From positions 1 to 5,248 of the forward strand of contig CAJQKX010000245.1 in NCBI GenBank assembly GCA_905479025.1: a stretch of DNA of 5,248 bases, in the 5' to 3' direction. A model generated the notes under the pieces. That model saw only the letters and a program-made list of their open reading frames with translations. It was not told the origin of the DNA and searched no databases. Each line of letters begins with the position of its first letter. Position 1 is the stretch's first letter. Source of the DNA: an uncultured Paraglaciecola sp. Lineage in GTDB: Bacteria > Pseudomonadota > Gammaproteobacteria > Enterobacterales > Alteromonadaceae. A program made the translations under genes and the position numbers. Positions 1 through 5,202 of this stretch are shown here, in pieces.

Positions 1-29
1 CTCCGACTTGGTCACCATTTTTGCGTTAA
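1..29 (+). CDS. tolB: TolB, C-terminal end only (partial)
   Basis: Only the last eight codons and the TAA stop are present (first full codon at base 3), reading PTWSPFLR. This matches the usual TolB C-terminus, whose last beta-propeller strand ends in a W-S-P-aromatic-L motif. It also sits directly upstream of pal, where tolB normally lies. TolB is the periplasmic beta-propeller protein of the Tol-Pal system that binds Pal and the TolA/colicin machinery. The gene starts outside the window. A 40-bp gap separates it from pal, consistent with one operon. The call depends on a very short peptide plus gene order. Confidence 0.75.
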
Positions 30-69
30 ATACATTTTCACTTAAATTTTATAAAAACAGGATAAAAGA

Positions 70-639
70 ATGCAACTAAATAAAATTTTTAAAGGGTTGG
101 TTATCGCTCTTCCAGTTGTAACTATGATGGCTTGTTCATCAACAGACGATGCAGCAGCAAAAGCAGCTGTAGAGGAATCACGCATTGCCCAAGAGCAAGC
201 AGAAGCGGATCGTAAAGCGAAAGAAGCACGTGATTCAATGGTTGAAACCGGCACAGTTGAACCTGTAATGACTCCTGCTGAAGAAATGAAGCAAGAGTTA
301 ATGGCGCTAGAAAATAATCAATTGGTTTACTTTGATTTTGATCGTGCCGACATCAGCTCTGAGTTCTATGACATTTTAAATCAACACGCTACATTTTTAA
401 CTAAAAACAGTGGGCAATCAATTGTAATTGAAGGTCACTGTGATAGCCGTGGCACACCCGAATATAACATTGCATTAGGTGAGTCTCGTGCAAAGTCAGT
501 GCAAACTTATTTATCGAATGCAGGTGTTAGTGCATCTCAGATGTCTGTTGTGTCCTACGGCGAAGAAAAGCCTGTTAACAACAACACATCTGCAGCGGCT
601 TTTGCTGAAAACCGCCGTGGTGTTTTGGTTTATCAATAA
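70..639 (+). CDS. pal: Pal, peptidoglycan-associated outer-membrane lipoprotein
   Basis: Pal anchors the outer membrane to peptidoglycan and is the outer-membrane partner of TolB/TolA in division-linked envelope constriction. The 189-residue product starts with a lipoprotein signal (charged MQLNK, hydrophobic core, lipobox MMAC), so Cys22 should be lipidated after signal peptidase II cleavage. Residues about 26-80 form an Ala/Glu/Lys-rich, probably helical linker, longer than in the 173-residue E. coli Pal. Residues about 84-189 are an OmpA-like domain with FDFD, then GHCDSRGTPEYNIALGESRA. Asp125 and Arg140 lie 15 residues apart, the spacing known for diaminopimelate contacts in OmpA-family domains. 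The ATG at 70 follows AGGA (59-62) with a 7-nt spacer. cpoB follows 11 bp after the stop, so the genes are probably co-transcribed. The assignment is firm. Confidence 0.97.
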   Translation: MQLNKIFKGLVIALPVVTMMACSSTDDAAAKAAVEESRIAQEQAEADRKAKEARDSMVETGTVEPVMTPAEEMKQELMALENNQLVYFDFDRADISSEFYDILNQHATFLTKNSGQSIVIEGHCDSRGTPEYNIALGESRAKSVQTYLSNAGVSASQMSVVSYGEEKPVNNNTSAAAFAENRRGVLVYQ

Positions 640-650
640 TAGAGCTTAAT

Positions 651-1397
651 ATGATGAAACGCACCTTAGCGATAAGTTTGCTAGGGCTACATGGAGTCGC
701 AGTGATTGCGGCTCCTGCGCCTGTGACAGATGTAACCAGAAGTAATAGCGAACAACGTATTACTGAGCTGGAAAAAAAGTTTTCAACCCGCACAGATGCA
801 CAACATCGTCAGCAAGAGCAACTGGATGTTATGCAAAGTGAAGTTAATGAGCTTCGTGGCTCAATAGAAGTGCAAAACTATCAATTAGAGAAGATTCTCG
901 AACGTCAAAGAGAGCTATATCTCGAAATAGATAAGCGCATTGAATCTGTTAAGACACAAACTTCGACAATGCCAGTAGATGCTGTTAATACTCTAGTTAC
1001 GACTGTCGAAGTGCCCTTATCAGAGAATGAAAACGAAGCTTATGATAAAGCTGTTAATTTGATCCTCAAAGATAGGTTATATGAACAAGCCATACCTGAG
1101 TTTCAAACATTTTTACAAAACTTCCCAAATTCTAGTTATGTCCCCAATGCACATTATTGGTTAGGGCAGTTATTGTTCAACAAACAAGACTGGGCCATTG
1201 CTGGAGAACAATTTCAGACGTTAATTGTTAATTATCCAGATTCGAGTAAAAGAGCGGATGCAACGTTGAAGTTGGGCATAACTGAAATGGAACGTTCAAA
1301 TGCAGCCCGTGCTAAACAGCTTTGGGAACAAGTAGTTGCTGAATTCCCCAACTCGTCCTCAGCTAAACTCGCTGAAAAGCGACTCAAAGGACTTTAA
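651..1397 (+). CDS. cpoB: CpoB (YbgF), Tol-Pal-associated periplasmic coiled-coil/TPR protein
   Basis: CpoB binds TolA and, in E. coli, links the Tol system to PBP1B-driven septal peptidoglycan synthesis. The 248-residue product (E. coli about 263) has an N-terminal Sec signal, with cleavage likely around residues 20-23 (AAPA). Residues about 34-103 are rich in Glu/Gln/Arg with heptad-like Leu spacing (ITELEKKF, VNELRGSIE, LEKILERQRELYLEI), fitting the trimerising coiled coil. A Thr/Val-rich linker leads to three TPR-like repeats at about 129-162, 166-199 and 203-236. These carry the family signatures FPNSSYVPNAHYWLGQLLF, NYPDSSKRADATLKLG and EFPNSSSAKLAEKRL. Two adjacent ATGs (651, 654) follow AGAG at 641-644; the first is chosen, the second is equally possible. 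No convincing intrinsic terminator follows the gene. Confidence 0.95.
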   Translation: MMKRTLAISLLGLHGVAVIAAPAPVTDVTRSNSEQRITELEKKFSTRTDAQHRQQEQLDVMQSEVNELRGSIEVQNYQLEKILERQRELYLEIDKRIESVKTQTSTMPVDAVNTLVTTVEVPLSENENEAYDKAVNLILKDRLYEQAIPEFQTFLQNFPNSSYVPNAHYWLGQLLFNKQDWAIAGEQFQTLIVNYPDSSKRADATLKLGITEMERSNAARAKQLWEQVVAEFPNSSSAKLAEKRLKGL

Positions 1398-1560
1398 TAA
1401 ATAAGATGCCTGTTTAGTTTTGATTGTGTTACTCAAACATAATTGAGATATCTATGGGGTACTTGGGGTGTTTTTTTCAGTCTCCATGGTTCGTTAAATA
1501 CACTATTGTTCGGTTTTTCAGCAAACGGTTTGAATTATTGAAATAATAATGTCATTTGGG
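1398..1560. other. Spacer between cpoB and the tRNA-Lys promoter, no gene seen
   Basis: This AT-rich stretch separates the Tol-Pal operon from the tRNA promoter. It contains a short inverted repeat, CTCAA at 1432-1436 and TTGAG at 1443-1447. It also has two GGGG runs (1456-1459, 1465-1468) followed by a T7 tract at 1471-1477. The G runs do not pair with anything upstream, so this is not a standard hairpin terminator. No open frame with a plausible start was found. Confidence 0.5.
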
Positions 1561-1588
1561 TTGCGCTGGCGTTTCAATTGAGTATTAT
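1561..1588 (+). promoter_or_regulatory. Probable sigma70 promoter of the tRNA-Lys genes
   Basis: TTGCGC (1561-1566) and TATTAT (1583-1588) form a -35/-10 pair with a 16-bp spacer. Transcription would start near 1595, about 35 bp before the first tRNA. The bases just after the -10 are GC-rich (GCCGCC), as is typical of stringently controlled stable-RNA promoters. This is a by-eye match; the position immediately upstream of two tRNAs supports it. Confidence 0.55.
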
Positions 1589-1592
1589 ATGC

Positions 1593-1609
1593 CGCCTTCG
1601 CTTGAGGCG
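1593..1609 (+). other. Small hairpin in the tRNA leader
   Basis: CGCCT (1593-1597) pairs with AGGCG (1605-1609) around a 7-nt loop, and an A-rich run follows. It lies at or just after the predicted transcription start, so it could be the 5' end of the precursor tRNA. An A-rich tail on the + strand means it is not a + strand terminator. Its function is unknown and may be nil. Confidence 0.35.
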
Positions 1610-1628
1610 AAAAGAAAAAATGAAAAGT

Positions 1629-1704
1629 GGGTCGTTAGCTCAGCTGGTAGAGCAGTTGACTTTTAATCAATTGGTCGCTGGTTCGAATCCAGCACGACCC
1701 ACCA
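1629..1704 (+). tRNA. tRNA-Lys(UUU), copy 1
   Basis: The 76-nt sequence folds as a standard tRNA. The acceptor stem is GGGTCGT/ACGACCC, the D arm GCTC/GAGC, and the anticodon stem GTTGA/TCAAT with loop CTTTTAA. The T arm is CTGG/CCAG with loop TTCGAAT, and the 3' CCA is encoded. The anticodon TTT is at 1662-1664 and decodes AAA/AAG as lysine. The sequence is nearly identical to E. coli tRNA-Lys as I recall it. It is followed directly by T8 (1705-1712). Confidence 0.98.
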
Positions 1705-1752
1705 TTTTTTTTACTCTTAGAGCGATGTGAATACTTATTAAATTTAATCGAT

Positions 1753-1828
1753 GGGTCGTTAGCTCAGCTGGTAGAGCAGTTGACTTTTAATCAATTGGTC
1801 GCTGGTTCGAATCCAGCACGACCCACCA
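1753..1828 (+). tRNA. tRNA-Lys(UUU), copy 2
   Basis: This copy is identical base for base to the first, including the encoded CCA; the anticodon TTT is at 1786-1788. It lies 48 bp downstream of copy 1 on the same strand. No separate promoter is evident in the AT-rich spacer, so both are probably cut from one precursor. No clear intrinsic terminator follows. Confidence 0.98.
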
Positions 1829-1943
1829 TCTCTTTAAAATTTAGTCTAGGCGCATTTAAGTTATTAGAAACCTTAAAGTATTGGAATACATATCCTGTCT
1901 GTTTATATACACCCAAAATCTTTCATTCACGTATTTTCGATCT

Positions 1944-1992
1944 AGAGCTATAGAGCAGTTAAAGTCCCTGATTTTACCTCACCCACATATTT
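1944..1992 (+). pseudogene. Possible decayed tRNA-Lys fragment
   Basis: TAGAGCAGTT at 1951-1960 is an exact 10-base match to the D-arm/anticodon-stem part of the two tRNA-Lys genes. An AGCT precedes it at nearly the right distance. Further on, ACCCACATATTTT at 1981-1993 resembles the tRNA 3' end plus flank (ACCCACCATTTTT). The two segments are about 19 nt closer together than in the intact genes, so a deletion would be needed. It cannot fold as a tRNA. A chance match is a real possibility. Confidence 0.3.
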
Positions 1993-2018
1993 TCTTGATT
2001 CAAATTTAAATATATTGA

Positions 2019-2240
2019 TTCATTGTCCCTACAAGTCTTCAGTGTGTTCAAATACATGCTGCTAATGATATACAGTTTGTATTGCCTTTTGCGGCAAGTC
2101 ATTTAATCGAACTGAACTGTGTTCCTAAAGCATCTGATTTCATTCTTGATACAATTCGTTAGGTCTTAGCTTATATGGTTAGCCATGAGCCTAAAGGAGC
2201 GCTGTTCATAAACAATCCTGTTACATCATCTTAGTTGTTT
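2019..2240 (+). other. Interrupted open frame, unassigned possible gene remnant
   Basis: One frame stays open from 2019 to a TAG at 2160-2162, then continues to a second TAG around 2232. Its translation has a protein-like mix of residues (for example QFVLPFAASHLIELNCVP and, after the stop, SHEPKGALFINNP). There is no convincing start codon or ribosome site, and I do not recognise a family. It may be a relic of a gene broken by nonsense mutations or simply a chance open run. Confidence 0.2.
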
Positions 2241-2352
2241 CGACTGTAATCTTTGAAATTTTATATAATTCAGCATTGAGAAAAATTTATCATATTACAC
2301 TCAATAATACGGACTCTTAAATTAATCAGCACAACTGGTCAGGCTGAAATAG

Positions 2353-2463
2353 TTTGAAATGTTATCTGTGGGCGGTTGATTGAACAATCTGGGTGAACGG
2401 GTTATGGCAAAGTTAAATCCAGAGGATGCGAATAAATACGTATCTATCTCATTCAAATGGTAA
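2353..2463 (+). pseudogene. Possible C-terminal relic of an outer-membrane beta-barrel (TonB-receptor-like) protein
   Basis: The frame reads FEMLSVGG, a TGA at 2377-2379, LNNLGERV, and ends ANKYVSISFKW followed by TAA at 2461-2463. A final strand of alternating hydrophobic residues ending in an aromatic residue is the outer-membrane insertion signature. An upstream NNL segment resembles the NNLfD motif found near the end of TonB-dependent receptors. The TGA would replace a Trp or Gly codon. The rest of the barrel is absent, so the fragment cannot function. The resemblance is short and by eye. Confidence 0.3.
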
Positions 2464-2697
2464 AAACCTTTGGGATGTATACCTTTAGATTTTTCGTAAC
2501 TAGAGCCACAGCAAAATTAAAATTATTATTCAATTCGCTTAATTATTAAATCTTAGTAACATTAACCGTAAGCTTTATTCAACATATGCCGACATAACAA
2601 AAAACGTACTAAAGCACAGGGATTGATGTTGAATGTGTTAACAATGCACTCGATTCCAGTCATTTGCAGTTAATGAATGCACGCATTGACTTTATTT

Positions 2698-2722
2698 AGC
2701 CCAACAACATTTGCTATGGGCT
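2698..2722 (-). terminator. Inverted repeat after the thioesterase gene, weak terminator candidate
   Basis: AGCCCA (2698-2703) and TGGGCT (2717-2722) form a 6-bp stem with a 13-nt loop, 43 bp past the thioesterase stop on the - strand. In that direction the stem is followed by an A/T mix rather than a T run, so it is at best a weak intrinsic terminator. Confidence 0.3.
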
Positions 2723-2765
2723 TAATACATTTCGGATAACTAGCTGTTACTTTTCATCGTTGCGA

Positions 2766-3575
2766 TTAAGCAAATACTGCCACTACCTGCCTACTAATAG
2801 CTACTAAGCTGCCATGCTTATCCAAGATATTGGCTTCTGTATGCGCATACCCATCAGCTGCCTGTCTAGTATGTGCTTGATAAGCAAACCAATCACTACC
2901 TGAAATTTTCTGATGTGGATGAATAAACTCTAAATTCCAGCTCATAGTACTGGCCATGGCAGGCCAGCTTAACATTTGTAAAACTGTTGGTGGCCAAATA
3001 TCAATTAAAGCGATTAAATGGGCGTCAGAAAAGTCACATGGCTGTTCTTTAAAACGCATCCACCCATGTATGTCACTGTCCTTTCTTCCAGTAAATGGCC
3101 ATCCACCTTTAGTTTGTGCTAAATCAAAATTCTTTAAAAACTTGGGTGTCACCTTTGAGATCTTGGGCATGAAATCCGGTTTTTGTGGAGGGTCCATTTT
3201 GTGTTGTAGTGGATCAGATATGTTAACTTTAGACTGTCTAGCGATACCAAAGCTTGCTTGGCTCATCAATGCAACTTTGTTGTCTTGCACTACTTGGCCG
3301 ACAACTTGAGTCACATTCTTTCCTTCCCTAAGAACCTCAATAGTGATGCTAAATTCAGTATCTGCTTCAATTGGACCTATAAAATTTGTGCTTAGCGAAC
3401 GCATCACTTTTTCAGAGTCAACGACTTCACGCATTGCCTGATAGACTAAAGTGGCAGAAATACCACCGTAAAGTGTACGACCTTGCTCCCAAGTATTAGG
3501 GACTGACAGGGTGATGTTATTAATATTTGATTTTGCCTGTTGTTTGACTGAATTTAGCAATTTATCAATATGCAT
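2766..3575 (-). CDS. Acyl-CoA thioesterase-like protein (double hotdog, TesB-type)
   Basis: It probably hydrolyses acyl-CoA to free fatty acid and CoA in the cytoplasm; the chain-length preference cannot be told. The 269-residue product fits a fused double-hotdog thioesterase. The first hotdog (about 18-113) has the typical NTWEQGRTLYGGISATLVYQA helix entry and the strand RSLSTNFIGPIEADTEFSITIE. The second (about 158-269) has ALIDIWPPTVL, TMSWNLEFIHP and ISRQVVAVF. By analogy with E. coli TesB (Asp, Thr, Gln), the likely catalytic set is Asp192, Thr210 (or Ser212) and Gln263. There is no signal peptide or membrane segment. The ATG at 3575 is supported by AAGG (3581-3584 on the + map) with a 5-nt spacer. 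It stands alone, with decayed sequence on both sides. The family is fairly sure, the substrate unknown. Confidence 0.85.
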   Translation of the reverse strand: MHIDKLLNSVKQQAKSNINNITLSVPNTWEQGRTLYGGISATLVYQAMREVVDSEKVMRSLSTNFIGPIEADTEFSITIEVLREGKNVTQVVGQVVQDNKVALMSQASFGIARQSKVNISDPLQHKMDPPQKPDFMPKISKVTPKFLKNFDLAQTKGGWPFTGRKDSDIHGWMRFKEQPCDFSDAHLIALIDIWPPTVLQMLSWPAMASTMSWNLEFIHPHQKISGSDWFAYQAHTRQAADGYAHTEANILDKHGSLVAISRQVVAVFA

Positions 3576-3744
3576 TACTACCTTGACTCCGTTAAATCGA
3601 TTATCAGTAAATGACTAATTTTATTTGTAACGACTTATCATAAGACTTGGATGTCGTTAGATGATTTCATGTTTTTATGGTTGAGCATAACTAACTGTTA
3701 TAATTACAAAAGATTATAATTTACTTGTCACTACTAGGATTTAT

Positions 3745-3891
3745 AAATGTCATGCACTCACTTTTTAGGTTGATTTTTCGGCTACATCAGGTTTAGCCTG
3801 CAATCTTATAGAACTTGCTTTAGCCCGCATCGTTTTGGGTATCGGTGAGGTAGGTGAACGTTCAACTTCTCATTATATAGGGGGCGCCTAA
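3745..3891 (+). pseudogene. Relic of an MFS transporter (Spinster-like), N-terminal part
   Basis: In one frame, residues HALTF, a TAG at 3766-3768, then SATSGLACN and LALARIVLGIGEVGE line up with the TM3-TM4 region of Spinster-like major facilitator proteins. There the pattern is FWSxATxxxGLAxN, then LxLARIxxGIGEAGxxPxSH. The TAG falls exactly at the Trp of FWS (TGG to TAG). The spacing from it to GLA (eight residues) is preserved, as is the spacing from GIGE to SH. The frame ends at a TAA (3889-3891), and no continuation is recognisable. Only about 48 of the roughly 400-450 residues of such a transporter remain, so this is a dead fragment. It would have been a multi-pass inner-membrane permease of unknown substrate. 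Confidence 0.6.
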
Positions 3892-4048
3892 TTATTATCT
3901 TCTGTCACAAGTTGATTACACTTAGTTCTGCTATTATGGGTGCATTAAATAAAACATAGCAGCTGGCATCACGTGTTGTAAATAGTGTTTAAATGACTGT
4001 TAACTAGTATCTCATTGCATAGTCTAATAACCTCTGGTTTGGTTTATG

Positions 4049-4086
4049 ACACACTACTTATTAACGTGTGTGATGTGCGATTTTTT
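4049..4086 (+). terminator. Weak hairpin with a distant T6 tract
   Basis: ACACAC (4049-4054) pairs with GTGTGT (4066-4071) around an 11-nt loop, and T6 occurs at 4081-4086. The 9-nt gap between stem and T run is too long for an efficient intrinsic terminator. It could be the worn end of the lost MFS gene or a chance repeat. Confidence 0.2.
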
Positions 4087-4185
4087 AGATAGGCCAAGCC
4101 TAAATGCTACCCATAGATGTCACTAAACAAGGTTTAGAACTACCGATAACAATAGTCACTATGGCCAAAGCTGAAAGATAAAAAA

Positions 4186-4210
4186 GTTTGCACCTAAAAT
4201 AAGTGCATAC
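4186..4210. promoter_or_regulatory. Operator-like palindrome upstream of the hydrolase
   Basis: GTTTGCAC (4186-4193) and GTGCATAC (4203-4210) are inverted copies matching at seven of eight positions, with a 9-bp AT-rich centre. The half-site spacing would suit a dimeric helix-turn-helix repressor. It lies 150 bp before the hydrolase ATG, and no regulator gene is in the window. Followed by no T run, it is not a terminator. Any function is inferred. Confidence 0.3.
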
Positions 4211-4319
4211 TGCTATGACCAAGCTTATTAAGTAGGGTATAGCGGTAGTTCAAATTTCATGTATGTGAGTAAATGTCCTAAGATATGATGCCTAAAAATC
4301 AATAATAACAGAGGCTCTT

Positions 4320-4364
4320 ATGAGCGCCCGAAATACACAGCACCCTAAAACAGGTTTAAGATGA
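4320..4364 (+). CDS. Short leader ORF (14 codons) overlapping the hydrolase start
   Basis: ATG at 4320 follows AGAGG (4310-4314) with an ideal 5-nt spacer, a better ribosome site than that of the hydrolase itself. It encodes MSARNTQHPKTGLR and stops at TGA 4362-4364, sharing the sequence ATGA with the hydrolase ATG at 4361. Such start-stop overlaps usually give translational coupling. The ATG also sits in a small hairpin, GCTC (4314-4317) with GAGC (4322-4325). The peptide has no recognisable family and no run of a single amino acid that would suggest attenuation. It may be a real coupling peptide, a remnant of an upstream gene, or chance. Confidence 0.35.
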   Translation: MSARNTQHPKTGLR

Positions 4365-5179
4365 CGAAATCAACAAAAATCAACCTTCACTTTGCACATG
4401 CTAATGGGTTTCCAGCACCTAGCTACCAACAACTTTTTAATCAGTTACCTGATGATTTCGAGTTACATGCATTAACCAAATTTGCTCATTCAGCGCGCTT
4501 TCCAGTAAGTGCCAACTTAAATAATCAAGTAGCAGAGCTAATTGATTATTTAACCCACAAGGTCGCTAACCCTGTTTATGTTGTAGGCCACTCCTTTGGA
4601 GCCGTAGTGTCCTTTATGGCTGCTTGCGAAAGACCTGATTTAATTAAAGGTGTGATAATGCTTGATCCTCCTATTGCTTCAGGGCTTGCTAGGCTCGTAT
4701 TTAAATTATTAAAGCATACCCCCCTAATAGATAAGTTTTCACCTGCTGGTAAAGCCAAAGTACGTTGCCAAAGTTGGCCTTTAGGCACTGATTTGGTTGC
4801 TTATTTTAAATCTAGGGCTTTATTCAAAACCTTCCAACTGGAATGCATTCAAGATTACGTAACAGCTGCGATTGACGAACAAGAGGATAAGTTACAACTT
4901 AACTTTGATGCGCAGATTGAAGCGAGTATTTATCGAAATGTGCCAGATAATATCAATCAGTACTATCAACGATTATCCTTACCAAGCTTACTTGTCACTG
5001 GTAGTCACAGTGATGTGTGTATTCCAGCGTTTTTGCGCACTTTTGTAAAAAAAAGCAATATTGAACATCTTTGTTTTGAAGATGGGGGGCATATGTTTCC
5101 GTTTGAAAAACCACAGCTAGTAGCAAAGATTATTACTGATAGAATTCGTTTATGGGAGAAGGCTAGCAACTTACAATAA
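4361..5179 (+). CDS. Alpha/beta hydrolase, esterase-like
   Basis: This 272-residue cytoplasmic protein (no signal peptide) has a full alpha/beta hydrolase layout. LHFAHANGFP (9-18) is the oxyanion-loop strand. VVGHSFGA (74-81) is the nucleophile elbow with Ser78. LVTGSHSDVCIP (211-222) supplies acid Asp218, and EDGGHMFPFEKP (240-251) supplies His244. The segment HSARFPVSANLNNQVAELI resembles the HDPRFPVTDNW region of a proteobacterial hydrolase group, and FSPAGKAK plus the QSWP segment fit its helical cap. The elbow is GHSFGA rather than the commoner GHSLGG. It likely cleaves an ester or thioester; the substrate cannot be told. The ATG at 4361 has AGG (4352-4354) with a 6-nt spacer and overlaps the stop of a 14-codon leader frame. 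A terminator follows at once. Confidence 0.88.
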   Translation: MTKSTKINLHFAHANGFPAPSYQQLFNQLPDDFELHALTKFAHSARFPVSANLNNQVAELIDYLTHKVANPVYVVGHSFGAVVSFMAACERPDLIKGVIMLDPPIASGLARLVFKLLKHTPLIDKFSPAGKAKVRCQSWPLGTDLVAYFKSRALFKTFQLECIQDYVTAAIDEQEDKLQLNFDAQIEASIYRNVPDNINQYYQRLSLPSLLVTGSHSDVCIPAFLRTFVKKSNIEHLCFEDGGHMFPFEKPQLVAKIITDRIRLWEKASNLQ

Positions 5180-5202
5180 AAAGCCGCAGTTATAGCGGCT
5201 TT
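5180..5202 (+). terminator. Intrinsic terminator-like hairpin after the hydrolase
   Basis: AAAGCCGC (5180-5187) pairs perfectly with GCGGCTTT (5195-5202) around a 7-nt loop, starting one base after the hydrolase stop codon. The T run is short (TTTGT) on the + strand. On the - strand the stem ends in TTT followed by ATTGTAAG, so it may act in both directions. Confidence 0.75.

Larger units (their letters stand above)
1628..1829 (+). repeat. 78-bp perfect tandem direct repeat carrying the two tRNA-Lys genes
   Basis: Bases 1628-1705 and 1752-1829 are identical, a period of 124 bp. Identity covers the whole tRNA plus one T on each side and then stops abruptly; the spacers are unrelated. This pattern fits gene duplication with identity kept by gene conversion or selection on the tRNA alone. 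Confidence 0.9.
1830..2765. other. 936-bp region without an intact gene, probably decayed sequence
   Basis: No intact coding region is visible on either strand. Stops are frequent in every frame, and the only open runs are short pieces without good starts. Three pieces deserve separate entries: a tRNA-like fragment near 1944-1992, an open frame from 2019, and a possible outer-membrane protein tail at 2353-2463. Small inverted repeats occur at 2275-2280/2300-2305 and 2676-2680/2683-2687. The region lies directly behind tRNA genes, where insertions are common, but no integrase or repeated attachment core is seen. Confidence 0.6.
3576..4360. other. 785-bp divergent intergenic region with transporter relic and control elements
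   Basis: This gap lies between the divergently transcribed thioesterase and hydrolase genes and should hold promoters for both. No strong -35/-10 pair stands out for either. A TATAAT at about 3700-3705 and a TATGAT on the - strand near 3638-3643 are possible -10 boxes with poor -35 partners. It contains the MFS relic (3745-3891), a weak hairpin near 4049-4086, a palindrome at 4186-4210 and a short leader frame at 4320-4364. A 25-codon frame at 4104-4181 has no ribosome site and no recognisable family. Confidence 0.55.

Noticed and set aside
42..254. 70-codon open frame on the - strand across the pal start
   Set aside because: It lies antisense to the signal peptide and Ala-rich linker of pal, has no recognisable family, and is explained by pal codon composition.
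575..793. 72-codon open frame on the - strand across the pal-cpoB junction
   Set aside because: It overlaps two well-supported genes and its product looks like no known family.
1432..1477. Inverted repeat, GGGG pair and T7 tract after cpoB as a terminator
   Set aside because: The CTCAA/TTGAG stem is only 5 bp and lies 23 bp before the T run; the G runs adjacent to the T run have no pairing partner.
2676..2687. AATGC-AC-GCATT palindrome as a regulatory site
   Set aside because: Five-base arms in AT-rich sequence occur often by chance, and it lies downstream of a gene, not at a promoter.
2613..2699. 28-codon open run (GIDVECVNNALDSSHLQLMN) as a gene fragment
   Set aside because: It is protein-like to the eye, but too short, lacks a start or ribosome site, and I recognise no family; chance is adequate.
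1705..2765. Integrated mobile element at the tRNA-Lys 3' end
   Set aside because: There is no integrase, no transposase and no second copy of the full tRNA 3' end as an attachment site; the short match near 1981 is too weak.
2956..3309. 117-codon open frame on the + strand inside the thioesterase
   Set aside because: It is fully antisense to a gene with clear hotdog-domain motifs and is Cys-rich with no family features, so it is a shadow.
4104..4181. 25-codon ATG frame (MLPIDVTKQGLELPITIV) as a small protein
   Set aside because: No ribosome site precedes it and no family is recognisable in a region showing signs of decay.
4576..4788. 70-codon open frame on the - strand inside the hydrolase
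   Set aside because: It is antisense to the nucleophile elbow and cap of a well-supported gene.
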